Shown here: piece after piece, positions 7,316 through 17,900 of the stretch
Numbering within the stretch: the first letter of the stretch is position 1
How the letters are laid out: each line of letters starts with the position of its first letter
NCBI RefSeq assembly: GCF_000020525.1
Contig: NC_011026.1
Span: 2,214,001 to 2,278,000 of the forward strand
DNA length: 64,000 nt
Origin: Chloroherpeton thalassium ATCC 35110
Lineage (GTDB): Bacteria; Bacteroidota; Chlorobiia; Chlorobiales; Chloroherpetonaceae
Reading direction: 5' to 3'
Program-made: the position numbers and the translations under genes
Notes under the pieces: generated by a model
The model's database searches: none
Seen by the model: the letters and a program-made list of their open reading frames with translations, nothing else
What the model was told of the DNA's origin: nothing

Positions 7316-8014
7316 TTAATGAAGTTCGCAAATGAGCGAAATATCCCCTTGCAAAAAGATCATGTAATACAAATAGGACGCAATGGCGCCAATAATTGGC
7401 ACCGTTAAATTATCGTCGATTGTAATGTCCAAGAATTTGATTGGATATAGTTCCACAATGGTTGCAACGGCTGACATAATAATGCCGGCCATCAAGTCCA
7501 ATTTTGGCGTGTTGAGCACGATTAAAATCGCCGAAACAAAAAACGCAAAACTTCCCTCAAACGATTTTCCTGCAATTTTATGCCGGCCAAACTTTCTGCC
7601 AATCAGCGCGGCAACCGAATCCGAAATGATTAAAATTGAAAACGCGGCAATGGCAATCATTTTTGGAAAAAAGGCGACAACCAAGCAAGCCGAAAATGTG
7701 ACATAGGTTGCCCCGTTAAAGCGAGGTTTTTCGTCGTCCAACTCGTGTGCGCGAAGCATCGAGCTGAACGTTTTATAGTACCATTTTGAAATGGGTTTTA
7801 CATAAATGCGCAAAAAATCTACGAGGAAAAAACCTAAGAATAAAGGGAAAAGAAGCAGCAACGCCAGCTCGCGCGAGATGTGGAAATAAACAATCGGAAT
7901 GGAAATAGATGAAAGATGAATGGCTTTTCGCGCAAGCTCATTTTTGTAATCAATTTGCTGCTCTGTTTTTGAGGTCGTATCGGGTTCAATCTGTGTTGTT
8001 TCGGCTTTGCTCAT
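7316..8014 (-). CDS. Dolichol/phytol kinase-like membrane protein (SEC59/DGK1/VTE5 family)
   Basis: A 232-residue polytopic membrane protein with about six hydrophobic segments after a charged N-terminal 25 residues. ELARKAIHLSSI near residue 26 and ISDSVAALIGRKFGRHKIAGKSFEGS near residue 130 are hallmarks of CTP-dependent polyprenol kinases (SEC59, DGK1, VTE5), including the DxxAxxxGRxFG core and the K-S-x-E-G element. In phototrophs the family member VTE5 phosphorylates phytol, so recycling of phytol or farnesol for chlorophylls or quinones is a plausible role. A phosphatidate cytidylyltransferase-like role cannot be excluded. It lies directly upstream of the shell genes on the same strand. 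Confidence 0.8.
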   Translation of the reverse strand: MSKAETTQIEPDTTSKTEQQIDYKNELARKAIHLSSISIPIVYFHISRELALLLLFPLFLGFFLVDFLRIYVKPISKWYYKTFSSMLRAHELDDEKPRFNGATYVTFSACLVVAFFPKMIAIAAFSILIISDSVAALIGRKFGRHKIAGKSFEGSFAFFVSAILIVLNTPKLDLMAGIIMSAVATIVELYPIKFLDITIDDNLTVPIIGAIASYLYYMIFLQGDISLICELH

Positions 8015-8139
8015 CGGAACTGGTTTTACAAATAGTTGCGTGGATACCTGAATTTACAAACGCGTTTTTTCCGCCCTGTTTGGCATTCCCTAAACGCCTC
8101 GCTATCACATGAACGTTTAAGGAGATTTTTACAATTTTT

Positions 8140-8290
8140 CCGAAACGGAAAACGATAAACGGTTGAATGACAATCTTGTTTTTCGTCAGACAAAAAAACA
8201 AGGTTGTCACTATGAGTCTCTTGGTGAAAAATCCATACGCTCTGGGGATGCTTCACTTCGTTCAGCATGACGGCGTTTTGGCCATTCAAC
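8140..8290. repeat. Composite dispersed repeat, copy 2
   Basis: The gap 8015-8356 (342 bp) contains no gene. Its right half holds the hairpin module TTTTCCG-AAA-CGGAAAA followed by ATAAACGGTTGAATGACAA and a diverged copy of the GTCATGCTGAGC palindromic module in inverted orientation (GGATGCTTCACTTCG...CAGCATGAC at about 8247-8271). A short run reading AAGCCGCTAC-ATA-ACGGCTTCTTT (about 8319-8341) may act as a weak terminator. Confidence 0.65.
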
Positions 8291-8356
8291 CGATTTATAG
8301 CCGGTCAATATCGAAAGAAGCCGCTACATAACGGCTTCTTTCTAAGCGTAGAAAAT

Positions 8357-9085
8357 TTATTTCACCGCGACATACATGATGGCGGTTTCAAATGTCATCG
8401 GATAAAATTCCGCTTTGTTAAACCCAGCTTGGGTTAAATACGGCAAAAATCGTTCGCATTGCGGAAACGCTTCCACCGAACGCGGCAGATAGTCATACGC
8501 AAAAGACGATTTTGTAAAAAGCTTTGCTAGCTTTGGCAAAACCGATTTGAAGTAGAACATGTACAAGCTTTTGATAATCGCTTGTCGTGGCACCATCGGC
8601 TCGAGAATAATGGCCGCGCCGCCCGGTTTCAGCACGCGGTAAAACTCTTGCATCCCTTTTGATAAATTCTCAAAATTGCGAACGCCGAAGCCGGCTGTTA
8701 CCAAATTGAACGTTTGGTCGTCGAACGGAAGCGACTCGGCTTTGCCCTGCCGAAATTCCAAGTCGGGACATTTCTTTTTGGCGATTACAAGCATTTCTGG
8801 CGAAAGGTCTAAGCCGGTGACGCTTGCGCCGCGAAGTTTGGTCATTTCCAAAGCGAGATCGCCCGTTCCCGTCGCCACATCCAGCACTTTCGGCTCGATA
8901 TGGTTCAAGAGCGATTTTGCTTTTTGGCGCGCACGCCAACGCCAATAAAAATCAGTACCCATGCTGAGCACATGGTTCAGCAAATCATATGTTGGCGCAA
9001 CCTCATCAAACATGTGCTGAATATGCTGATGCGATTTCGTTTCAACCAGCGATTCGGCGATTTTTGTGCTGTCCGTCGTTGCCAT
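8357..9085 (-). CDS. menG: Demethylmenaquinone methyltransferase
   Basis: A class I SAM methyltransferase of the UbiE/MenG family that completes menaquinone synthesis at the membrane. Family signatures include [21 protein letters not shown] near the N-terminus, [15 protein letters not shown] (SAM-binding motif I), [12 protein letters not shown], and [19 protein letters not shown] with VLKPGG. The open frame extends to 9127, but I chose the ATG at 9083-9085: it lies one base after the hisI stop codon, gives 242 residues (normal for the family), and avoids a 41-base overlap. Green sulfur bacteria use menaquinone near the reaction centre, so this suits a phototroph. It is translationally coupled to hisI. 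Confidence 0.93.
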   Translation of the reverse strand: MATTDSTKIAESLVETKSHQHIQHMFDEVAPTYDLLNHVLSMGTDFYWRWRARQKAKSLLNHIEPKVLDVATGTGDLALEMTKLRGASVTGLDLSPEMLVIAKKKCPDLEFRQGKAESLPFDDQTFNLVTAGFGVRNFENLSKGMQEFYRVLKPGGAAIILEPMVPRQAIIKSLYMFYFKSVLPKLAKLFTKSSFAYDYLPRSVEAFPQCERFLPYLTQAGFNKAEFYPMTFETAIMYVAVK

Positions 9086-9086
9086 T

Positions 9087-9509
9087 TTACTTTTTGTTGG
9101 ATTTCCCATAGACCTCTTCCGCATCAAAAACTAACTTATCACAAATAGACAATGAACTGTTATCATTTTCAACCTGACGGTAAAAGCAGGAATAATAACC
9201 GACATGGCAAGCGCCACCTTTTTGCTTAACTTTCAGCAAAATCGCATCGGCGTCGCAGTCAATAGAGATTTGCATGACTTCCTGAAAATTGCCGGAAGTT
9301 GCACCTTTAAGCCACAGCTCCTGGCGACTTCTGCTCCAATAACAGGCTTTGCGCTCTTTTAGCGTGACTTCCAGGCTTTCCTTGTTCATATAAGCCAGCA
9401 TCAGCACTTTGCCGGTTTCGTAGTCCTGCGTGATGGCCGGAATCAGCCCATTTTTATCAAACCTGACAATGTCCATCAATTTTACGTCAATACCTTCTGA
9501 TTCTTTCAT
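9087..9509 (-). CDS. hisI: Phosphoribosyl-AMP cyclohydrolase
   Basis: A 140-residue cytoplasmic enzyme for the third step of histidine synthesis, opening the adenine ring of phosphoribosyl-AMP. Motifs seen are [20 protein letters not shown] near residue 23, the substrate segment ATSGNFQEV near 70, and the metal cluster [16 protein letters not shown] followed by [12 protein letters not shown] with the zinc and magnesium ligands. There is no fused HisE domain, so pyrophosphohydrolase must be encoded elsewhere. Its stop codon lies one base before the chosen menG start, and the 5'-nucleotidase-like gene ends 8 bp upstream of its start, so all three are probably one transcript. Confidence 0.96.
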   Translation of the reverse strand: MKESEGIDVKLMDIVRFDKNGLIPAITQDYETGKVLMLAYMNKESLEVTLKERKACYWSRSRQELWLKGATSGNFQEVMQISIDCDADAILLKVKQKGGACHVGYYSCFYRQVENDNSSLSICDKLVFDAEEVYGKSNKK

Positions 9510-9517
9510 TCTTCTCT

Positions 9518-10435
9518 TTAATTTAAATTAGCAGTTTGAATAATCTGATCTATTTCTGGATCGGGTGGAATGGTTGGGCTGACATCAATAAGCCGATTTT
9601 CTGTCGCCGAAACCTCTTGCGTCCCCATATCTACATGAAGTTTGAGCAATCCGACATGTTCGCCATCTTTTCCTGCTGAACTGACAATCGTCTTGCCGTA
9701 GACTTTTGACGGTGTTTCCGAGAAATCTTCGCTGCAAGTCAAAATGACATGAATTTCAGGAAATGTTTCGGCGATTTTTTTCTCGATTTGATAATCCAAC
9801 GCGCGAAGCATTAAAATAATCACATCCGGTTTTTCCTGATTGATGCCCTGCAACGCCTGTTTTAGCGCGGCAAAGGGTTCGGAAAATTCGAGTTCTGCTT
9901 GGATGGCAGTCGGCAAATACGAATAAGCGTTTTCCGTCAGCAAGCCTGTAACGGCTACTTTAATGCCCGAAACCCGATCGATATAAAAAGCCGCCGCCAA
10001 ATTTTTTCCCTTCACCTTGACATTGGCTGAAATTAACCGTTTGGTTTTGAGTTTTGTTGAAAGAAAGGTTAAGCCGTTGGTAAATTCTTGCTCGCCTAAA
10101 TTAATCGCGTCGTAGTTCATTTTTTGAACAATTTTGGCAACGGTTGCCTCGCGATTTAATCCTCTTGGGTAAGGAGAAAAGATATTTCCCGCATCAAAAA
10201 GCAGGGCTTTGTGACCAAGTTCCTTTCGAAGTTGTTTGATCAGCGTCATGCGCCGTGCCAGGCCGCCAAGATTTTGGCTCGAGCAGTGGCACGCTTCAAT
10301 GTAGCCGTTCGTATTGCTCGTGTAGAGTACAACGAATTCTTTTTCTCGTCCCAACGCCTCGCTGGATGCCGCAAAATAGCCAACAAACCAGATACAACAT
10401 GTAAGAAAAAACGCATTCATACCTAAAACCGCCAT
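9518..10435 (-). CDS. Secreted 5'-nucleotidase/metallophosphatase-like protein with degenerate active site
   Basis: A 305-residue protein with an N-terminal signal peptide (hydrophobic to about residue 28) followed by the N-terminal metallophosphatase domain of the UshA/5'-nucleotidase family: [40 protein letters not shown] and [12 protein letters not shown]. In active enzymes the first motif carries D-x-H and the fourth reads GNHE. Here both histidines are gone (TNG, GEQE), and no GHxH is seen. The ACHCS element with GGLARR appears in a secreted subfamily that I know only as uncharacterised. It probably binds a ligand or metal rather than hydrolysing nucleotides. A start at Met6 (10420) is also possible. 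It is the first gene of a cluster with hisI and menG. Confidence 0.7.
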   Translation of the reverse strand: MAVLGMNAFFLTCCIWFVGYFAASSEALGREKEFVVLYTSNTNGYIEACHCSSQNLGGLARRMTLIKQLRKELGHKALLFDAGNIFSPYPRGLNREATVAKIVQKMNYDAINLGEQEFTNGLTFLSTKLKTKRLISANVKVKGKNLAAAFYIDRVSGIKVAVTGLLTENAYSYLPTAIQAELEFSEPFAALKQALQGINQEKPDVIILMLRALDYQIEKKIAETFPEIHVILTCSEDFSETPSKVYGKTIVSSAGKDGEHVGLLKLHVDMGTQEVSATENRLIDVSPTIPPDPEIDQIIQTANLN

Positions 10436-10596
10436 AAAAAAGTTGCTTAATATAACATTTTTTCATTTTGAACATCACGGTTTTTCTGGAAAACAGGCGC
10501 ATCCGAGAAGCGCTGAGATGAAATATGATTTGAATTTTAAACGCTGCTTTTTAATATTCAACGGTCATTTTACTTAACTTGAACCATTTGATAGAA

Positions 10597-10746
10597 ATGG
10601 CAAAACCTAAAGGCAATTTCAGTTTTAGATTAACTGATAATGGGAATATACTGGGCGAATACTCAAACGATTATTCAAAGGAAGGATTGATGAGCCAACC
10701 CGTATTAAATTCACAAAGCGAACGCCGCCGGAAGGAAAAAGTCTGA
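10597..10746 (+). CDS. Small hypothetical protein (49 aa)
   Basis: An open frame of 49 codons in the gap between the nucleotidase-like and adaptor genes. It begins MAKPKGNFSFRLTDNGNILG, continues with EYSNDYSKEG, and ends in a basic stretch SERRRKEKV. The composition is protein-like (soluble, mixed), and the opening looks like short uncharacterised Bacteroidetes/Chlorobi proteins, but I cannot name a family. It ends 51 bp before the adaptor gene. It could be a real small protein or a truncated remnant. Confidence 0.45.
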   Translation: MAKPKGNFSFRLTDNGNILGEYSNDYSKEGLMSQPVLNSQSERRRKEKV

Positions 10747-10797
10747 AAACGTTGTAAATTCCCTACCCAAAAAAAACCAACGATTAAATATTGATTA

Positions 10798-11883
10798 ATG
10801 CAAACAGCTAAGAAAATCGTCCCGAAGTTGACCATCGGTGTCGGGATTTTGTTTTTCCTATCCATCGGTTACATCTTGCTCAGGGGAAATATTGTGAAAG
10901 TTGAAGTTGAAAAGGTTGATGAAGGCGAGCTAATTCAAGCCATTTATGCAACGGGATTTATCGATGCGGATGGCATTGCAAATCTTCGCAGCGAGGTGGC
11001 TGGAACGGTGAGTTTTGTTGGGGCAAAGGAAGGCGAAGCGGTTCAGCGCGGCCAGACGATTTTGGCCTTCAAGGAGCGCGATTTTCAGCTTGCCCTGGAA
11101 ATCACCGAAGCGCAGCTTTCCGAACAGCAAATTCTCTTGGCCGATAGAAAAAGAAATTTAGAGCGAACGAAAAATTTATTCCGCGCGGGCGCTGTCTCCG
11201 AGCAGCAATTCGATGATACCAAAAAGCAATTTGATCAAGCCAAAGAAATTTTGCTTCAAAGAGAGTTGGCCATCAAGCGTGCTAAAGAAGACCTTGCAAA
11301 AACGAAAATGGTGGCGCCGTTAAATGGCATTTTAACCTATCAAAACGCAAAGCTTGGTGACTACATTGTGCTGAACTCGCTTGTTGCAACCATTGTGGAC
11401 ACAAGCACTTACAATGTGGCGTTGGAAGTCGATGAGCTTGATGTGCCTCGTTTGCAATTGGGGCAGGAGGCGATTGTCGCGTTGGATGCCATTCCCGATG
11501 ATCGCTTCAAAGCGCGCGTGGTGCGAACGGTTCCACAAACCGACCTTGTCACGAAAACTTCCAAAGTCTATTTGAAGCTCACGCAAAACGTGCCGAGCAT
11601 TCAAGTTGGCATGACGGCAACCGCAAATATTATATACAACGTGAAACCCAATACGATTTTGGTGAAAAAAGCGGCCACGCTGATGGAAAAGAAAGAGCGC
11701 TTTGTCTGGAAAATCTCCGAAAATAAACTCGTGAAGCAGCCCATTCAAACTGGCGCTGGCGATTTAAAATCCATTGAAGTGTTGGCTGGCCTCAACAAAG
11801 GCGATCTGATTGTCACAAACCCGAAGGAAACCTTCAAAGAAGGGATGGAAACGGAAATTGTGGAGACCGCTGCAACGGAGTAA
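10798..11883 (+). CDS. Periplasmic adaptor (membrane fusion protein) of an efflux system
   Basis: A 361-residue HlyD/AcrA/MacA-type adaptor: one N-terminal anchor (about residues 9-29), a split lipoyl domain (ATGFIDADGIANLRSEVAGTV to GDYIVLNSLVATIVD), an alpha-helical hairpin between them (about 95-170) and beta-barrel and membrane-proximal domains behind. It would bridge an inner-membrane ABC or RND pump to an outer-membrane TolC-like channel. The pump and channel genes are not adjacent, so its partner is encoded elsewhere. It ends at a terminator shared with gapA. Confidence 0.9.
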   Translation: MQTAKKIVPKLTIGVGILFFLSIGYILLRGNIVKVEVEKVDEGELIQAIYATGFIDADGIANLRSEVAGTVSFVGAKEGEAVQRGQTILAFKERDFQLALEITEAQLSEQQILLADRKRNLERTKNLFRAGAVSEQQFDDTKKQFDQAKEILLQRELAIKRAKEDLAKTKMVAPLNGILTYQNAKLGDYIVLNSLVATIVDTSTYNVALEVDELDVPRLQLGQEAIVALDAIPDDRFKARVVRTVPQTDLVTKTSKVYLKLTQNVPSIQVGMTATANIIYNVKPNTILVKKAATLMEKKERFVWKISENKLVKQPIQTGAGDLKSIEVLAGLNKGDLIVTNPKETFKEGMETEIVETAATE

Positions 11884-11935
11884 TTGGAGCAGCTTTCGTT
11901 GGTTAAGAACCCTAATTTTGGGGAAGGTATAAAAG

Positions 11936-11964
11936 CAAAAAGGCAGTCATTTGGCTGCCTTTTG
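11936..11964. terminator. Bidirectional intrinsic terminator between the adaptor gene and gapA
   Basis: Stem AAAAGGCAG (11937-11946 region) pairs with CTGCCTTTT (11955-11963), with A-runs and T-runs on the two sides. It lies between convergent genes and can serve both. Confidence 0.88.
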
Positions 11965-11999
11965 CATTACATAAAAACGAAAGTCAAAAATCAAATCAA

Positions 12000-13094
<1,095 letters not shown>

Positions 13095-13138
13095 TCAATG
13101 CTTCACGCAATGAATCAATTACAGAACTTTGATTTATT

Positions 13139-14557
13139 TCACGAAAAAAATGCTTTCAGCTGCGTGTGCAGACCGCCGAATCCGCCGTTGCTCAGCACCA
13201 CAATCACATCGCCTGTTTGGAAGACGTTCTTCAAAAACGCCAAAATATCTTTTACATAATTTTCCGGCGGCGGCACGGCAATGGCATACGCGATTTTCCC
13301 TTCTGCTTCCAGCGATTTCACAATCGCCGCCGTGTCGAGCCGCTCTTCCAGCGCGTAACGCTCAGGCCGATTGACCGGACCGAAAATCACGACATCGGCA
13401 TGTTCAAAGCATTCGGAAAGCTCTTTTTGGAAAAAATTGCGCGTGGTCGTGTTGGAGCGCGGCTCGAAACATGCCACAATGCGCCTGCCGGGAAATCGCT
13501 GCCCGACGGCCTTCAGGGTTTCGCGAATCGCCGTCGGATGATGGGCAAAATCGTCGATGAGCGTGGCACGGTCGTTTTGAAGCAAAATTTCGAGTCGCCG
13601 TTTCGGGCTTTGAAACGCCAAAAGTCCCGCTTGAATTTGCTCGAATCGAACGCCTGCGTGCATGGCTGCCGCAGTTGCCGCAAGCACGTTTCGAACGTTA
13701 TGTTCGCCGAAAAGCGGCGAGCGAAGTTTGCCCAAAAGCGTTTGATTTTTCAAAATCGAAAATTCCGTAACATCCGATCGGTAGTCAATTTCAACAGCTT
13801 GCCAATTTGCATGAGCCTCAAGCCCGAAGGATTCCGTTTTGGCAAAGCATTTTTTCGAAAGCTTTTCGGCACGCAGGGAATTGCTGGCGTAAAGCAATGC
13901 GCCGTTTCGTGGAATTAAATTGACAAATCGCGCAAAGGAAAGTTCAATGTCGGCAAGCGAGGCGAAAATATCGGCGTGGTCAAATTCGATATTATTAATC
14001 ACGGCGATGTCGGGGCGATAGTGCAAAAATTTGCTGCGCTTGTCAAAAAACGCCGAATCGTACTCGTCGCCTTCGGTCACGAAAACGCCGTTCTCTCGAC
14101 CGGACGGACGACAGCCCAAACCGAAATTCGCATGAATGCCGCCGATAAGAAAGCCGGATTCAAGCTTGGCAAAATCCAAGAGCCATGCTAAAATGGAGGT
14201 CGTGGTCGTTTTGCCGTGCGTTCCCGAAACCACGATAGATGTGTTTTTTTTGATAAGCTCATGACCAACGAATTCCGGGAGCGAAATCAAGTCAATTTTC
14301 TCTTCCAGCGCAAGTTCCAATTCAGGATTGCCACGACTGATAGCGTTGCCGACGATAATCAAATCTGGCTTTGACTGCCGGATGTTTTCTTCAGAATAGC
14401 CGTTGAAATATTGGATGCCGCGGCTCGCCAAAAAATCGCTCATTGGCGGATAAACGCCCGAATCCGATCCGGTGACCTGGCGGCCTAACGCCGCAAGCGC
14501 GCCCGCAACCGAGCCCATTGCCGTGCCGCCAATTCCCAAAAAATAAAGTTCCTTCAC
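13139..14557 (-). CDS. mpl: UDP-N-acetylmuramate:L-alanyl-gamma-D-glutamyl-meso-DAP ligase
   Basis: A Mur-ligase-family enzyme that recycles peptidoglycan tripeptide by joining it to UDP-MurNAc. The opening KELYFLGIGGTAMGS and the ATP loop VSGTHGKTTTTSILAW are typical, as are EGDEYDSAFFDKRSKFLHYRP, NNIEFDHADI, FGEHNVRN and DDFAHHPTAI. The EYDSAFFDKRSKF segment separates Mpl from MurC. The frame stays open to an ATG at 14692, but the first 15-30 codons there lie inside a dispersed repeat and encode nothing family-like. I therefore chose the GTG at 14555-14557 (reading V/MKELYFLGIGG), which gives 472 residues, the normal length. Confidence 0.92.
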   Translation of the reverse strand: MKELYFLGIGGTAMGSVAGALAALGRQVTGSDSGVYPPMSDFLASRGIQYFNGYSEENIRQSKPDLIIVGNAISRGNPELELALEEKIDLISLPEFVGHELIKKNTSIVVSGTHGKTTTTSILAWLLDFAKLESGFLIGGIHANFGLGCRPSGRENGVFVTEGDEYDSAFFDKRSKFLHYRPDIAVINNIEFDHADIFASLADIELSFARFVNLIPRNGALLYASNSLRAEKLSKKCFAKTESFGLEAHANWQAVEIDYRSDVTEFSILKNQTLLGKLRSPLFGEHNVRNVLAATAAAMHAGVRFEQIQAGLLAFQSPKRRLEILLQNDRATLIDDFAHHPTAIRETLKAVGQRFPGRRIVACFEPRSNTTTRNFFQKELSECFEHADVVIFGPVNRPERYALEERLDTAAIVKSLEAEGKIAYAIAVPPPENYVKDILAFLKNVFQTGDVIVVLSNGGFGGLHTQLKAFFS

Positions 14558-14614
14558 TTGATTTGATGCCTTTTGATAGTGTGAGTTTGAAATTGAATAA
14601 GTTATAAGTCCCCG

Positions 14615-14850
14615 GACTGAATTGTATCCACTTTTTGAAATATAATCCATGTCGCACTGAGCAGAGACAAAGTGCGGCTTCTTCACAGGCAAGAGGTCTT
14701 CGTCTCCACTACCGATGACAAGGTGCAGTTTGTCATTGACGGGTTTATTTTTTTTCGCTTCTAAAAAATTATCGGCTCAGACCGGCACGGATTTATGCTT
14801 CTACTATCTTTCTATTGTTTGTTTTAATTTAGTCCCGTTTCTTAAGCTAA
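14615..14850. repeat. Composite dispersed repeat, copy 3 (inverted)
   Basis: Between mpl and the histidine-kinase gene lies an inverted copy of the composite repeat. It contains the GTCGCACTGAGC module (14651 onward), the TTTATTTTTTTTCGCTTC hairpin module in reverse, and the AATAGAAAG module seen as CTTTCTATTGTTTG near 14809. Its left end, read on the minus strand, gives GGATTATATTTC and enters the extended mpl reading frame. The rest of 14850-14900 shows nothing further. Confidence 0.75.
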
Positions 14851-14900
14851 TGAAAACGGCGAAATTTTTGCGGTTTTCAATGCCAAATTGCACTTGTGGC

Positions 14901-17900
14901 TTATCCTGCCGGTTTATAAGCGGGCAGTTCCACGAAAAAGGTCGTGCCTTTGTTTTTCCCGTCGCTTTCGGCCCAAACGCGTCCGCCGTGCGCTTCAACG
15001 AGCGTTTTCACAATCGATAGGCCGAGTCCAGTTGAGGATTCGCCGCCTGTCGGTCTTGCCGAAAGTTTTTGAAATCGCCCGAAAATCTTTTGCTTGTCCT
15101 CAGCCGAAAGGCCAAGTCCTTCGTCCTTCACCGCAAGCTGAACAAGTTCTTGTCCATCGCCATTTTCAGAGCGCGTTTTGCGAACTACGATCGTGATCGT
15201 TGTTTTGTTAGGTGAATATTTTACCGCGTTCGAAATCAAGTTTTCCAGCACTTCGGAAATTCGGTCACCATCGGCTAAAACATCGCACGATTTTTCCATT
15301 TGAACTTGAATCGTTTGCTCTTTTTGATAGGCTTGAAATTGCAGCGAGTCCGCAACAATGCTTGCGAGCGAGGCTAAATCGACCGGCGATTGATTAAGCT
15401 CCAATTTTCCGCTTTCAATTTTCGAGGTTTCAAGCAAGTCTTTAATTAATAAAAACATGCGCTTAGATGATTGATAAATCGCATCGCCCATTTGCGCGAC
15501 CATCTCCGCATTTTTCGCGTTTTCTTTGACAAGTTGTGCAAATCCGAGAATGGATTGTAGCGGATTTTTCAGGTCGTGTGCGGCGATGCTCAAAAACTCA
15601 GTTTTTAAATTACTTAATTTTCTAAGTTCCTCATTCGAGGTTTCAAGCGCCGTTTTTTGCCTAACAACTTCAGCCGTTCTTTCGGCCACAATTTTTTCCA
15701 AAGCGCGTTTTTGCTCTTCAAGCGTTGCGATGCGCCAGCGAATCAGCCCGAAAATCAAGCCACCAGACGCCAATACGTAAAGCAAATACGCCCACCAAGT
15801 CTGCCATGGCGCCGGCAAAATGGCAAATGAAACAGACGCCGGTTTGGAAATATTTCCCGCATAATCCATTCCCCTAACGGTAAAAATATAACTGCCGGCG
15901 GGCAAGTTGGTGTATTCTTTGCGAACGCTTTTTTTCCAATCGGAAGGTGCGTCATCGTAGCCGATGAGCTGCGTTTGAAAGCGTGTCTCCGATTCTCGTT
16001 TGTAGGAAAGGCACGCATAATCGAAATGAATGTCGTTTTGGTCGTAGCTCAATTGAAGCTCGCCTTGCAAATTTTTATTTGTTAGGAATTTTGACAGCTC
16101 AGATGCTGGAAGTTTGCGGATGCTGATCTTATTTATCAAAACAGGTTTCTGGAGTGTGTCTGGCGTTTCTTGCGACGGGTCAAACATCGCCAGCCCGGCG
16201 ATCGTCCCAAACCAAAGTCGCCCGCGCGAATCCTTGAACGACGCGCCCGCGTTGCCCTCAAGCGATGGCAGGCCGTCCGATTTACCAAATTGCGCGATTT
16301 TAAACGGAAGTTCGCCGAAGGTGTTCGGCGTTCGCATTTCCGTAATTCGGCAAATGCCTTTGTTTGTGAGCGCGTAAAGCCTGCCAAATTGATCTTCCTG
16401 AACTTGATAAATGACATTGTTAGGCAGCGCAGGCCGTGAGGTATCGCTTAAATTCGTGAAAGTTTTGCCGTCGTAAATTGAAAGGCCGCTATTTGTGCCG
16501 AAGCAAAATCGGCCTTTGGAATCTTGAATGATCGCGCGAACGTCGTTGTTCGGCAAGCCATCTTCTTTTTTGAGCGAAAAAAGCGTTTTGCCGTCATAAA
16601 TGGCCAGGCCGCCGCCGCGCGTGCCGATGTAAATTTTTCCGTTAGGCGATTTGTAAAGTGTATAAATATAGTTGCTTGAAAGGCCGTTTTCCGTGCAAAG
16701 CCGTTGCAATTGTTTCCCGTCGTAAATGAAAACGCCGTTATCGCGCGTGCCGAAAAAAAGCTCGTTTTTGTGTTCTAAAATGGCGAAAATCGTGTTTTCG
16801 CTCAGCGCGCTTTTTGGCAAAAACGTGTGCAGGTTGCCATGAGACAAGGCATAAACGCCCTCATTTGTCCCGAAAAAAATCGTGCCATCCTGCGATTCAA
16901 AGATGGTGCGAACGGTTAGTTTGCCTAACGGCGTGTTTTCTCCGATGGCGCGAAGTCGGTTTCCATCAAAAAAAGAAATGCCCGCACTTGTCCCGAAGTA
17001 AAGATGTTCCGCGGAATCCTGAAAAATTGACCACACAACCTTATCTTGCAAGCCTTCGCTTTGTGTTAGGCTTAAAAACGAACCTTGTTCATAAATGGAT
17101 AGGCCAACTTCTGTGCCAAAATACGTTTTCCCGTTTGGTGCAGCGTAAATGCTTAAGACAACTTTATTGGTTAGGCCATCTTGTTCGGTTAGTGTTTCAA
17201 AGCGGTTATTATGAAAAAGTGAGATGCCGTTGTTTGTGCCAAAAAAGAGCGTGCCATTTTCGCTGCGAAACGAACTACAAACCACATTGCTTGCCAAGCC
17301 ATCAGATTCTGCGAGGTGCGAGACGCTTTTTTGAGCGTACACGAAAATGCCTTCGCCTTCGCTGCAAAAGAAAATCTGGCCGTCAGCACCTTCTGTAATG
17401 CTTAAAATTCGAACGGATAAATCGTTAGGGAAATCAAGTCGTTGTAGTTTTTCATGTTGAAAAACAAAAATGCCTTTGGCTGTTCCGAAATAAATCTCGC
17501 CGGATTTGGTTTGGTAAATTGAAAAAACGGGTTCGCGAATCGCATTTTTTTTGTTAGGAAAATCTGAAATCATGCCGTTGTGTAAAACCGAAACGCCTTT
17601 ATCCGTGCCGATGTAAATCTCGCCGTTTTTGCCATAATAGAGGCAATTGAGAAAATCACTGCAAAGTCCCGTCGCGGTGTTGTAGCTCTGCCATTGCCAA
17701 TCTTCCGGTGTCAGGCCGACGACAGGCCGGAGCGCGTGCAAGCCGCCGCCTTCCGTGCCAAACCAAATCACGCTATCCGGTGTGGCGAGCAAGCATTTTG
17801 GGCCGATGATATTGGAGGTGGTGTGGTTCGGCATTCGGATAGATTGCCAAGCCAGCCCGTTGTAGTAGGCTGCGCCGTCCTGTGTCCCGATCCAAAGCCA

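Noticed and set aside
9518-10435. Haem-binding CxxCH in the nucleotidase-like protein
   Set aside because: The cluster reads ACHCS, which is not a CxxCH site.
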